A program made the translations under genes and the position numbers. From assembly GCF_004296935.1 (NCBI RefSeq), contig NZ_SCVH01000149.1, positions 1 through 46,305 of the forward strand: a stretch of DNA of 46,305 bases, in the 5' to 3' direction. This DNA is from Reyranella sp. Lineage in GTDB: Bacteria; Pseudomonadota; Alphaproteobacteria; Reyranellales; Reyranellaceae. Shown in pieces: positions 34,154-42,092 of this stretch; position 1 is the first letter of the stretch, and each line of letters starts with the position of its first letter. Under the pieces are notes generated by a model that was not told the origin of the DNA, ran no database searches, and saw only the letters and a list, made by a program, of their open reading frames with translations.

Positions 34154-34631
34154 CCTCGCGCACCAGCTTGGCCTTGCCGAAGGCGAGACCGTCGCCCGAC
34201 GGGATCTTGCAGATCGAAGAGGCGCGCAGGATCTTCTCCTCGCCCACCGTCAGGTAGATGTTGGTGAACAGCAGCGAGCGGGTAGCGCGCACCAACTCAG
34301 GCCTTCCCTCGACCCAGTCGCCGACCTTGGCCGGCGCCACGAAGTCGAAGGTCATGTTCACGGTCGGCAGGAACTTGCGCAGGCCGGCCAGCGTGCCGCC
34401 GCCCATGGCGCCCACCAGATCGGCCACCGTCATCATCATGCCGCCATGCAGCCCACCGGCGGGGTTGCACATGTGTTGATGCACGCGAAAGCCCATGACG
34501 AACTCGTCGCGCGTGCCCTTCTCGCCGCGCTTCACATACAGATTGCCGATATGGCTGTTGAAGGTCGGCTCGGGACGGTCGCGGTCGAAATCGACCTTGC
34601 GGAAGCCGGTTGGCGGATCATCACTCGGCAA
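34140..34631 (-). CDS. PaaI-family hot-dog thioesterase (first of two)
   Basis: A 163-residue hot-dog-fold protein with CNPAGGLHGGMMMTVADLVGAM, the PaaI-type HGGxxxxxxD motif. The start is a TTG at 34631: a TAG in frame lies two codons upstream and no ATG/GTG precedes the fold, while GGAG lies seven bases before the TTG. It hydrolyses an acyl-CoA thioester. It is in series with a second, divergent thioesterase. Confidence 0.85.
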   Translation of the reverse strand: MPSDDPPTGFRKVDFDRDRPEPTFNSHIGNLYVKRGEKGTRDEFVMGFRVHQHMCNPAGGLHGGMMMTVADLVGAMGGGTLAGLRKFLPTVNMTFDFVAPAKVGDWVEGRPELVRATRSLLFTNIYLTVGEEKILRASSICKIPSGDGLAFGKAKLVREDAKP

Positions 34632-34634
34632 GCG

Positions 34635-35072
34635 CTAGCTCCGGGCTTTTAGTTGTCGATGGCGGCTCAGCAGCGAGAAGACGCCCAGCCCCGCCAGCAC
34701 GTCGTGGCGCGGACCATAGAGCCGGCCCCTCACCTGCACCATATGTTCGTCGTGACCGACGACTTCGCCTTCGGCCTGAAGCCAGTCGCCGATCCGGCCC
34801 GGCCCGAGATAGTCGATCGAGAGGCGGAGTGTGACGGCGCGGCGCTGCAACGTGTGCCACACCGCCGTGCCCATGGCCGAATCGAGGAAGGCCGCCAGCA
34901 TGCCGCCGTGTACGATGCCGAGCGCATTGGCGTGCTGCGGCCCGGGCAGGAAGCCGCGAATGGCGCGGCCGTTGTCGATCCTCTCGAACCACGGCCCATT
35001 GGCCGCGGCAAAGCCTGACGCTTCAGTGAGTTCTCGAAAGCCCGAGGGAATGCGCGAGGGGGGAATGGGCAC
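34635..35072 (-). CDS. PaaI-family hot-dog thioesterase (second of two)
   Basis: A 145-residue paralogue with NALGIVHGGMLAAFLDSAMG at the active site. The GTG at 35072 begins VPIPPSRIPSGFREL; the nearby ATG is in another frame. Two neighbouring thioesterases that differ in sequence probably act on different acyl-CoAs. It lies eight bases after the TSUP permease gene and three before the other thioesterase. Confidence 0.85.
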   Translation of the reverse strand: MPIPPSRIPSGFRELTEASGFAAANGPWFERIDNGRAIRGFLPGPQHANALGIVHGGMLAAFLDSAMGTAVWHTLQRRAVTLRLSIDYLGPGRIGDWLQAEGEVVGHDEHMVQVRGRLYGPRHDVLAGLGVFSLLSRHRQLKARS

Positions 35073-35080
35073 GCGCCATC

Positions 35081-35827
35081 TTAGGCAATCCGCGTGAGAA
35101 GGACGAGGCCGTAGCCGACATAGTAGGTGGCAATCGTCGTGATCAGCCGGTTCGACCACAGACGGAACTGCTTGTCGGTCAGCTTCTCGAGCAGGAGCTT
35201 GCCCAACGAGGTGCCGATCATCGACGAGGCGATGGCGACGGCCAGGAACCACGGTTCGACCTGGCCGACCTCGGCGATCAGCACGCCGAAGTAGAGCAAC
35301 TTGAAGCCGTGGCCGAAGACCTGGCACACCGCCTTGGTCGCGATGATCTGCCGCCGGTCGAGGGCCGAGCGCAGGAACATGGTGTCGAGCAGCGGACCGG
35401 TGACGCCGGTCAGCAGCATCAGCATCATCGAGAAGAGGCCGGTCATCGCCACCTGCAGGGGGCCGAAAGTGCGCGGCAGGATGCTTTCGGGAATGGCGCG
35501 GATGATGAAGGGCGAGAGACCCAGCAACAGGAGCGCCACCGCCTTGTCGGGCACGTAGAGCGTGATCGACCACAGCCCGACCGAGACCAGGCAGCCGGCG
35601 ACGTAGAAAACAGTGCTCTTCCAGACGATGTGGCGCCACCACAGCAGCGCACGCCAGCCGTTGGACGCCATCTGCGTGACGGCGTGCAGTACCATGGCGG
35701 TGGGCAGCGGGAAGATGAACAGCAGGACGCCGATCAGGATCAGCCCGCCCGCCATGCCGAAAATGCCCGACAAAAAGGCCGTGCCGATCATCAGCAGGCT
35801 GAGCGAAGCCGCCATCAACGCCGTCAT
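35081..35827 (-). CDS. TSUP-family (TauE/SafE) anion permease
   Basis: The 248-residue protein consists of about eight hydrophobic segments with the duplicated TSUP pattern: GIFGMAGGLILIGVLLF in the first half and LTGVTGPLLDTMFLR in the second. Family members export sulfite, sulfoacetate or organosulfur anions. The ATG at 35827 is used; the frame upstream is non-coding. It diverges from a LysR regulator, its most likely controller. Confidence 0.87.
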   Translation of the reverse strand: MTALMAASLSLLMIGTAFLSGIFGMAGGLILIGVLLFIFPLPTAMVLHAVTQMASNGWRALLWWRHIVWKSTVFYVAGCLVSVGLWSITLYVPDKAVALLLLGLSPFIIRAIPESILPRTFGPLQVAMTGLFSMMLMLLTGVTGPLLDTMFLRSALDRRQIIATKAVCQVFGHGFKLLYFGVLIAEVGQVEPWFLAVAIASSMIGTSLGKLLLEKLTDKQFRLWSNRLITTIATYYVGYGLVLLTRIA

Positions 35828-35923
35828 GCTTACCCCCGCGAAATCTCGGCAGACGCTAGGGCCGGCTGTCGCAGTGTTCAAATATATGTTAAATAGCTTT
35901 GCCATATTCATTACATATGTCGT
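35828..35923. promoter_or_regulatory. Divergent promoter region with LysR-type T-N11-A operator
   Basis: The 96-base gap is strikingly A/T-rich for this genome. CATAT-N7-ATATG at 35903-35919 is a dyad of the T-N11-A type bound by LysR proteins, four bases before the LysR ATG. A second A/T block, AATATATGTTAAATAG, lies at 35881-35896 and is suited to a promoter for the permease gene on the minus strand. Confidence 0.5.
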
Positions 35924-36814
35924 ATGGAACTGCGCCACCTCCGCTACTTCGTCGCCGTGGCCCACGAAGGCCACATCACGCGCGCGGCCGAGAAGCTCCA
36001 CATGCAGCAGCCGCCGCTCAGCCAGCAGATCCGCGCCCTGGAGAGCGAGATCGACGCCGCCCTGTTCGTCCGCCATCCGCGCGGCGTGGCGCTGACAGAT
36101 GCCGGCCGCTCGTTCCTGGTCGACGCCGAGGCGGTGCTGGCCGCGGTCGATCGCGCCGCGGCGCGGGCCCGGCGCACGGCACGCGGCGAGACCGGCCGCA
36201 TCGCCGTGGGCTTCACCACCTCGGCGCCGTTCCATCCGCTGGTGGCGCGCGCCATCCGCGAGTTCCGGCTCACGCGGCCGGACGTCTCCTTCGTGCTCGA
36301 GGAAAGCAGCTCGGGCGATCTCCTGGGCGGCCTGCGCGAGGAGCGGCTCGACGTCGCCTTCATCCGCTCCGGCCTGGTCGATCCCGAAGGCCTCACCGTC
36401 CACGCCCTGCTGCAGGAGGACATGGCGGCAGCCCTTCCCTCGCGCCACAAGCTCGCGCACCGGCGCGATCTCACGCTGAAGGATCTCGCCAACGAGACCT
36501 TCATCCTCTACCGCCGGCCGGACGGGCGCGGCCTCTACGATGTCATCATCGCGGCCTGCGCCCAGGCGGGTTTCAGCCCGCATGTCGGCCAGGAGGCGCC
36601 GCGCATCGTCTCGACCCTCAACCTCGTGGCGGCGGGCCTCGGCATCACCATCGTGCCGGCGTCCTTGAGCCGGTTGCCGCTGGAAGGTGTCACCTACCGC
36701 ATGCTGAAGGGGCGGCCGGCGCTGAAAGTACCGCTCAACCTCGCCTGCCGCCGCGATGAGCGCTCAGCGGCAACTCTCGCCTTCATCAATCTCGTGCGCC
36801 GGCTGCCGTCATGA
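35924..36814 (+). CDS. LysR-family transcriptional regulator (BenM/CatM-like)
   Basis: A 296-residue regulator with the N-terminal winged helix-turn-helix (ELRHLRYFVAVAHEGHITRAAEKLHMQQPPLSQQIRALE) and a two-lobed effector domain. The sequence style is that of BenM/CatM aromatic-acid regulators. It probably represses itself and controls the divergent TSUP permease through the dyad just upstream of its start. Its stop overlaps the next gene (ATGA). Confidence 0.94.
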   Translation: MELRHLRYFVAVAHEGHITRAAEKLHMQQPPLSQQIRALESEIDAALFVRHPRGVALTDAGRSFLVDAEAVLAAVDRAAARARRTARGETGRIAVGFTTSAPFHPLVARAIREFRLTRPDVSFVLEESSSGDLLGGLREERLDVAFIRSGLVDPEGLTVHALLQEDMAAALPSRHKLAHRRDLTLKDLANETFILYRRPDGRGLYDVIIAACAQAGFSPHVGQEAPRIVSTLNLVAAGLGITIVPASLSRLPLEGVTYRMLKGRPALKVPLNLACRRDERSAATLAFINLVRRLPS

Positions 36815-37371
36815 ACCCGATCAAGACCATCGGCCATTCAAACCATCCGATCGAACGCTTCGTCGATCTGCTGCGCGCGGGTGGCGTAAAAGTGCTGGTC
36901 GATGTCCGGTCCACGCCCTGGTCGCGCCGCTTCCCGCAGTTTGGCAAGGACCGGCTGGCGAAGGTGCTGGCCGAGGCGGGCATCGACTATCTGCACGAGG
37001 GCGCGGCGCTGGGTGGCAAACCCCGGAGCGGCGGCAGCTACGACGATCTCGCCGCCCGACCCGACTTCGCCGACGCCCTTGCCCGCCTGACGGCGCGTGC
37101 CGGCGGCTCCACCGTTTGCCTGATGTGCGCCGAGAAGGAACCGCTTGACTGTCACCGCACCGTGCTGGTGTCGCGGCGCCTGGCCGAGCGCGGCGTGCCG
37201 ATAGAGCACCTGCTGGCCGACGGTGGCACCCGCACGCACACCGAACTCGAGGAGACGCTGCTGGCCCGGGCCGGGCGCGGCGGCCCCGATCTGTTCACCC
37301 GGGACGAAGACCGCGCGACGCGGCTGGCCCGCGCCTGGGGGCTGCGCGAACGGGCGATGCGCCGGGCCTGA
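36811..37371 (+). CDS. DUF488 family protein
   Basis: The 186-residue protein begins IKTIGHSNHPIERFVDLLRAGGVKVLVDVRSTPWSRRFPQF, the DUF488 signature, and contains LMCAEKEPLDCHRTVL with the conserved C/H pair. The family is widespread; its activity is not established. Coupled to the LysR gene by ATGA. Confidence 0.85.
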   Translation: MNPIKTIGHSNHPIERFVDLLRAGGVKVLVDVRSTPWSRRFPQFGKDRLAKVLAEAGIDYLHEGAALGGKPRSGGSYDDLAARPDFADALARLTARAGGSTVCLMCAEKEPLDCHRTVLVSRRLAERGVPIEHLLADGGTRTHTELEETLLARAGRGGPDLFTRDEDRATRLARAWGLRERAMRRA

Positions 37372-37416
37372 CAAGCCGTGCTAGGCTCGCCCCGAAGCCC
37401 GGGGGGGATACGATCG

Positions 37417-37794
37417 ATGCGGATGATCTCGTTACTGTTGATATTCTTTGTCGCCCTGATCCATGTCGGCTTCCTGGTCCTGGAGATGTTCTACTGGAAC
37501 CACCCGATCGGCCGGGAAATCTTCAGCATGACGCCCGAAGTGTCGGCCTCCTCCGCCATCCTCGCCGCCAACCAGGGCCTGTATAACGGCTTCCTCGCCG
37601 CCGGCCTGCTCTGGGGGCTGGTGAGCGGCCGCCGCGACGTAAAAGTGTTCTTCCTTGGCTGCGTGATCGTTGCCGGTGTCTACGGTGGCCTCACCGCCAA
37701 GATGTCGATCCTCTACATCCAGGGCCTGCCCGCCCTGCTTGCACTGCTCGCGGTGCTGTCGGCCCGTCCCGTCCGCACGAGACCGCACCTCTGA
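37417..37794 (+). CDS. DUF1304 membrane protein
   Basis: A 125-residue protein with four predicted membrane helices. The N-terminal LIHVGFLVLEMFYWNHP and NQGLYNGFLAAGLLWGL match DUF1304. Function unknown. The ATG at 37417 is preferred to the in-frame 37378 codon because the first helix begins right after it. Its TGA overlaps the presumed CTG start of the next gene. Confidence 0.83.
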   Translation: MRMISLLLIFFVALIHVGFLVLEMFYWNHPIGREIFSMTPEVSASSAILAANQGLYNGFLAAGLLWGLVSGRRDVKVFFLGCVIVAGVYGGLTAKMSILYIQGLPALLALLAVLSARPVRTRPHL

Positions 37795-38408
37795 AGCGCT
37801 GGCCCGACCTCATCCTCGTCAACGGCCCGTCGAGCGCCGGCAAGACGACGCTTTGCCGGGCGCTGCAGGCGAAGACCCCGCAGCCCTATCTCGTCGCCGG
37901 CTTCGACGATTTCATCTTCATGGCGGCGCCCCGCTACTACCGCGGCGCCGATACCGGCCGACAGGCGGAGCGCGATCGCTTCACCGCGCTCGGCGTCGAG
38001 ATGGTCACGACATCGCCGCCGGGGGCGCCGGTCGCGGTCTTCGCAAAGTTCGGCCCGGTGTTCCGCCGGCTGATCGACTCGATGGCGCCGGCCGTGCGCG
38101 CCCTGGTCGACAGCGGCAATGCCGTCATCTTCGACCACGTGCTGCATGACCCTGCGATGTACGACAGCTGGCGCCGCGCCGCCTCGGGACTGGATGTCTT
38201 CACGGTCGGCGTCACCTGCCCGCTCGATGTCCTGGAGGCCCGCGAGCGCGCCCGCGGCGACCGCGTACTGGGCCGCGCGCGGGGGCTGGTCGATGTCGTC
38301 CATACGTTTTGCGACTACGACGTCACGGTCGACACCGGCGCCATGGATACGAGCGCCTGCGTGGTCGAGGTGCTCGAGGCCTTGGCCGCGCGTTCCGGCG
38401 TCTCGTGA
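37791..38408 (+). CDS. Chloramphenicol-phosphotransferase-like P-loop kinase, apparent CTG start
   Basis: The P-loop GPSSAGKTT (residues 12-20) follows strand LILVNG, then FDDFIF, FDHVLHDPAMYDSW and the Arg-rich lid RERARGDRVLGRARG. This is the arrangement of the CPT family, which phosphorylates chloramphenicol in Streptomyces and unknown hydroxyl compounds elsewhere. The first ATG in frame (37920) is after the P-loop and would destroy the protein. No ATG, GTG or TTG exists upstream in frame for more than 25 codons, so translation most likely starts at the CTG at 37791, inside a CTGA overlap with the DUF1304 stop. The length then is 205 residues. Confidence 0.8.
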   Translation: MKRWPDLILVNGPSSAGKTTLCRALQAKTPQPYLVAGFDDFIFMAAPRYYRGADTGRQAERDRFTALGVEMVTTSPPGAPVAVFAKFGPVFRRLIDSMAPAVRALVDSGNAVIFDHVLHDPAMYDSWRRAASGLDVFTVGVTCPLDVLEARERARGDRVLGRARGLVDVVHTFCDYDVTVDTGAMDTSACVVEVLEALAARSGVS

Positions 38409-38829
38409 AAAGGCCTGGCTGTGGAAGCAGTCATGGTCGAACCAGTCTTCGCGCGGGCGGAGGGCTTTTGCGTGCAAGAACAGGGAATTTTCTGCGAATT
38501 TGGACGATAACAGGCCTGGAAAGGGTCAGATCGCGACAATCCGTCCAGATAAGCGCGCCAATTCAAGGGAGTAACGCGTGCGCCTGTTATTCGGCACAAC
38601 AGGCCGTCTGGCCGGCCTGATCAGGCGCTACCGTGGGCCGAACAGGAGCCATACGGCCAAGGAACAGGCCTTCTTGGCGCCGCCAAGCTGCCTAGCCTCG
38701 CGCACCGAATGGCGGGCGGGAATAGCGCCCCTTGGGTTTATCTCGGCGATCATGGCATTCGATTCGAGAAGTTGAGGCCGGGCGAGCAGATGAACTATAC
38801 CGAATAGCTTCGAGGGGCGAGGGTGTGAC
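38409..38829. other. Gene-free junction between core genes and accessory region
   Basis: These 421 bases carry no convincing gene. A short plus-strand frame reads FACKNREFSANL and ends KRANSRE-stop (38574), a pattern of repeated NREF/NSRE phrases that looks like degenerate DNA rather than a folded protein. Base composition becomes more mixed here than in the preceding core genes. No tRNA, direct repeat or inverted terminal repeat is apparent. Confidence 0.4.
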
Positions 38830-39213
38830 ATGGGAGACAATGACACCGCGCACGCAATCAGACGCGCTGCGCGCACCATGAGCAAGGCCGCTAGCGTCAT
38901 GCGCAAAGGGGCCAAGCCAGGCGGTGACACCGCCGCCCTTGCCGCCATCCTTCGGTCATGCCCCACGTTCGATCATGACGACTGGGAGATGCTCGCGCAG
39001 CTGGTCGAAGGCAAGCTTTGCCGCGCTAACGGGGACCGCTCCGCGTCGTACAAGCCGACGATGATGCACGAGGCCGAAGCGGTTGTGCGGGCGTGGAAGA
39101 AACAGAACGGGTCGACGCTGAAGGCCGCCTGCGCAGCGGCGGCGCCGGGCTTCGCAGGCTTGGATGAATCGACACTCTTCAACTACGTCCGCCGCAGCCA
39201 AAAAGACAAATAG
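38830..39213 (+). CDS. Unrecognised small protein in the accessory region
   Basis: This 127-residue, charged, mostly helical protein has a C-terminal stretch from AVVRAWKKQNGSTLKAACA to STLFNYVRRSQ with the spacing of a helix-turn-helix, suggesting DNA binding. No family recognised. The gene lies 95 bases upstream of the methyltransferase, on the same strand, and could be its regulator or a phage-derived small protein. Confidence 0.55.
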   Translation: MGDNDTAHAIRRAARTMSKAASVMRKGAKPGGDTAALAAILRSCPTFDHDDWEMLAQLVEGKLCRANGDRSASYKPTMMHEAEAVVRAWKKQNGSTLKAACAAAAPGFAGLDESTLFNYVRRSQKDK

Positions 39214-39308
39214 CGCGCAACAAAAGCTGCGCACCTGTTGTTGGCGACGAAAGGCGACCGTTCATTTTAATTTGCTTCATGCCGTTGGGCACAAATGGAG
39301 CAAATCAA

Positions 39309-40667
39309 ATGGCCGACGAACCGCTTGAACAAACTGTCCAGGATGCGCGACCCGCAGCCGGTGGTCGGATGCGCGACCTACCGGCGCGAGAAACCCTCCC
39401 GATGGTGGCAAATCCATACACTTTGGCGCCGCTTGCGGTAATTTACCGATCAGTCGATAGCCTTACTCCCAACCGTCGTAATGCCCGGACCCATCCCAAA
39501 CGACAGCTGGACCAGATCGCAGCTTCGATCGGCGAGTTCGGGTTCACCAACCCTATTCTGATCGATCCGACCGGTACGATTATTGCCGGGCATGGCCGCC
39601 TTTTGGCAGCAAAGGCAATCGGCCTTTCCGAAGTGCCGACCATCGCGCTCACAGGCCTTTCCGAAACGCAGAAGCGTGCCCTCCAACTCGCCGATAACAA
39701 GATCGCCCTCGGCGCGGGATGGGATCCAGATCTCCTGAAGGTAGAGCTGTCGGAACTCGATCTCGGCGATCTGTCACTGACTGGCTTCTCGGTTGGCGAA
39801 ATCGACGTCCTCCTAAAGGGGACATCCGATCCAGCCGATGAAGTTATTCCGTCGGTTCCGGTCGAGCCGCGAACGCGACCGGGCGACATCTGGATTGCGG
39901 GGGAGCATCGGATCGGCTGCGGCGATGGACGAGACCTGGCGTTTCTCGAGGAAGTGATGGGCCCGGGGACGCGAGCCGACGTCGCGTTTCTGGACCCGCC
40001 GTACAACGTTCGCATCAATGGCCACGCCAATGCAAAGGGCCGGCATCGCGAGTTCGCCATGGCTTCCGGAGAGATGAACGACGAAGCGTTTCGTAAATTC
40101 CTCACCGACACACTCTCGACGTGCGCACGCCTGTCACGGGAAGGGGCGGTCAATTTCATCTGTATCGACTGGCGTCACATGGACGACGTCTCGATCGTTG
40201 GAAAAGGTATCTATGGAGATCTGCTGAACCTTTGTGTCTGGAACAAAAGCAACGCCGGCATGGGATCCCTATACCGCTCCAAGCACGAACTTGTATTCGT
40301 CTACCGTGTTGGTAAAGCGCCTCACTTCAATGCCGTCGAGCTCGGTAGGCACGGTCGAAACCGCACCAACGTCTGGGACTATGCTTCGGTGAACTCCATG
40401 GCGGGCAGCCGCCGCGAGGACCTCACCTTGCATCCGACCGTCAAGCCGACGGCACTCGTAGCCGACGCTGTTCAAGACGTGACTAGGCGAGGAGAGGTCG
40501 TCCTCGACATTTTTCTCGGCTCGGGAACGACGCTGATTGCGGCTGAACGGACAGGCCGTCGTTTTCGCGGGGTGGAGTTGGATCCAACCTACGTCGACGT
40601 TGCGCTCGCGAGATGGAGCGCAATGACCGGTCATGAGCCGCATTTGGCCAAGCAAGGGTCCGCGTGA
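39309..40667 (+). CDS. ParB-like domain fused to a DNA N6-adenine/N4-cytosine methyltransferase
   Basis: A 452-residue two-domain protein. A ParB/Srx-like N-terminal domain (~45-165) has VDSLTPNRRNARTHPKRQLDQIAASI and GHGRLLAAKAIG. The methyltransferase (~190-440) has DPPY (229-232) before HPTVKP (375-380) and FLGSGTT (402-408); motif IV before motif I marks the beta class. Such fusions are frequent in prophages and integrative elements and act as orphan methylases. No restriction endonuclease is next to it. The ATG at 39309 is used; an ATG at 39279 would add ten residues. Confidence 0.9.
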   Translation: MADEPLEQTVQDARPAAGGRMRDLPARETLPMVANPYTLAPLAVIYRSVDSLTPNRRNARTHPKRQLDQIAASIGEFGFTNPILIDPTGTIIAGHGRLLAAKAIGLSEVPTIALTGLSETQKRALQLADNKIALGAGWDPDLLKVELSELDLGDLSLTGFSVGEIDVLLKGTSDPADEVIPSVPVEPRTRPGDIWIAGEHRIGCGDGRDLAFLEEVMGPGTRADVAFLDPPYNVRINGHANAKGRHREFAMASGEMNDEAFRKFLTDTLSTCARLSREGAVNFICIDWRHMDDVSIVGKGIYGDLLNLCVWNKSNAGMGSLYRSKHELVFVYRVGKAPHFNAVELGRHGRNRTNVWDYASVNSMAGSRREDLTLHPTVKPTALVADAVQDVTRRGEVVLDIFLGSGTTLIAAERTGRRFRGVELDPTYVDVALARWSAMTGHEPHLAKQGSA

Positions 40668-40671
40668 AAAG

Positions 40672-41232
40672 ATGACCGAGTCAGAAAAGCCGTCCAGCAT
40701 TGGCCGATTCCAAAAAGGGCAAAGTGGCAACCTGAAGGGTCGGCCAAGGGCCGCAAGGGAGAGGCAAGCCTCGGCGTTCGACATCGTCGTCCGGAAGACA
40801 CTCACTGTGACGCAAAACGGCGTGCCACGGCTGGCGACAATCGAAGAGACATTGCAGCAAAAGACCTACCTCGCGGCCATAGGCGGCAATCGCCCGGCTC
40901 AGCGAGAGATTTTCAAGATGATCGAGAAGCGCGAACAATGGCTAGCAGCTAAAGGCGGCCGGAAATTGCCACCCGTGATACGGCGCCTGGAGCCGGTCGA
41001 TCCCGATAATGCCGATGAAGCTCTTAAGATCCTCGGCATCGCAACTCATGACGAAAGCCGGGACGGATGGGGGGACGAGCGTGACCCGCTGCTTCTCGAG
41101 CCGTGGGGTGTACAGGCCGCATTGTCACGGCGGCGCGGCGGCGAACGTCTCCGCAACGAGGAGGCTGCGGACATCAAGCGCAGCACACGCAGTGCTGACA
41201 GGCTGCGCTGGCCACGTGGAAATGCAGAATGA
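40672..41232 (+). CDS. DUF5681 protein, first paralogue
   Basis: The 186-residue protein begins with the DUF5681 motif RFQKGQSGNLKGRP (12-25) and ends with LEPWGVQAALSRRRGGERL. The N-terminal Gly/Lys/Arg motif looks like a nucleic-acid-binding tag. The family is found beside phage-type methyltransferases and terminase genes; its function is unknown. It starts four bases after the methyltransferase stop and ends in an ATGA overlap with its own paralogue. Confidence 0.8.
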   Translation: MTESEKPSSIGRFQKGQSGNLKGRPRAARERQASAFDIVVRKTLTVTQNGVPRLATIEETLQQKTYLAAIGGNRPAQREIFKMIEKREQWLAAKGGRKLPPVIRRLEPVDPDNADEALKILGIATHDESRDGWGDERDPLLLEPWGVQAALSRRRGGERLRNEEAADIKRSTRSADRLRWPRGNAE

Positions 41233-41813
41233 CCGTGGGAGGAGGAGAAAGCAAAACCGGTTACCGTAGGCCGCCTGCCGCGACGCGCTTCCGCAAGGGC
41301 GAGAGCGGAAACTTGCGCGGGCGTCCCCAGGGACGAAAAAGCCAGCCGCCCTTTGAGGCCGTGCTTGGGCAGATCGTGACCATCCGCGATGGCGGTGTCG
41401 AACGTCGCGTTACAGCAGCTGAGGCGTTCCTTTTGTATATGGCGAATGAAGGTCTCAAGGGCGACGGTGCCGCCGGCCGAGCGATAATGACGGCGATCGA
41501 GCGAGCGAAAGCCTTTGGTTTGACTGAGAACAAGGACATCATACGCGTAATAGTGAGAGTAATTGTGACGCCGGGCAGCGTCACCAGGGCGCTCGAACTG
41601 CTGCGCATGGCGACGAAACTCGACCGTTATCGTGACACCGCAAAAATGATGCTCGAACCATGGTTAGTCGAAATTGCGTTGGCGCGGCTTGGCGGTCAGC
41701 GCCTCACTATCGATCAGCAGAAGGAGGTCGCTCGCGTAACACGGGCCCTGGGGAAGGTGCGATGGCCGGAGTGGTGGGAAGGACAAGGAACACGACCAGG
41801 ACGTTTTGGCTAA
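41229..41813 (+). CDS. DUF5681 protein, second paralogue
   Basis: The protein has 194 residues. It shares the N-terminal RFRKGESGNLRGRPQG (20-35) and the C-terminal LEPWLVEIALARLGGQRL with the preceding gene, but the middle has diverged strongly. Two adjacent, coupled paralogues suggest a heteromer or subunits with separate roles. It is the last intact plus-strand gene before the CRISPR-associated block. Confidence 0.8.
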   Translation: MTVGGGESKTGYRRPPAATRFRKGESGNLRGRPQGRKSQPPFEAVLGQIVTIRDGGVERRVTAAEAFLLYMANEGLKGDGAAGRAIMTAIERAKAFGLTENKDIIRVIVRVIVTPGSVTRALELLRMATKLDRYRDTAKMMLEPWLVEIALARLGGQRLTIDQQKEVARVTRALGKVRWPEWWEGQGTRPGRFG

Positions 41814-41845
41814 AGTTTAAGGCGACGGCATTCAGCTCGCCATGA

Positions 41846-42061
41846 TTAGACTCGTATCGAAGGTGCAATGGCTCAGGGCCGTGGTGGACCGATTCCGACA
41901 AACCGGCTCCGCGGTTGAAGGACTTCCTAGCGAGACCTGATTTCGGCGAGTTGTATCTATCGACAAAGGCGGTCCGGGGCCTCATGCACCACGCGTTGCA
42001 AGGGGACAAGACTGCAGCGAAGTCTGTAACGTTGCCTCAACCCTTCGCGCTTGCTGAGTAG
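41846..42061 (+). pseudogene. Possible gene remnant (71 codons, no start)
   Basis: After a TGA, the plus frame reads 71 codons with protein-like composition (for example PAPRLKDFLARPDFGELYLS and KAVRGLMHHALQGDKTAAKS), ending in TAG at 42061. There is no usable start codon until well inside, and I recognise no family. It may be the tail of a disrupted gene at the boundary between the plus-strand mobile genes and the minus-strand CRISPR genes. A chance frame cannot be ruled out. Confidence 0.3.
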
Positions 42062-42092
42062 ATTGCGGATCTGCAGGCCTCGGCCAACCTGG

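Noticed and set aside
37791-38408. Chloramphenicol resistance gene
   Set aside because: The fold family is right, but chromosomal members outside Streptomyces have unknown substrates and nothing else suggests resistance.
38830-41813. Complete restriction-modification system
   Set aside because: There is a methyltransferase but no endonuclease or specificity subunit; DUF5681 proteins show no nuclease motif.
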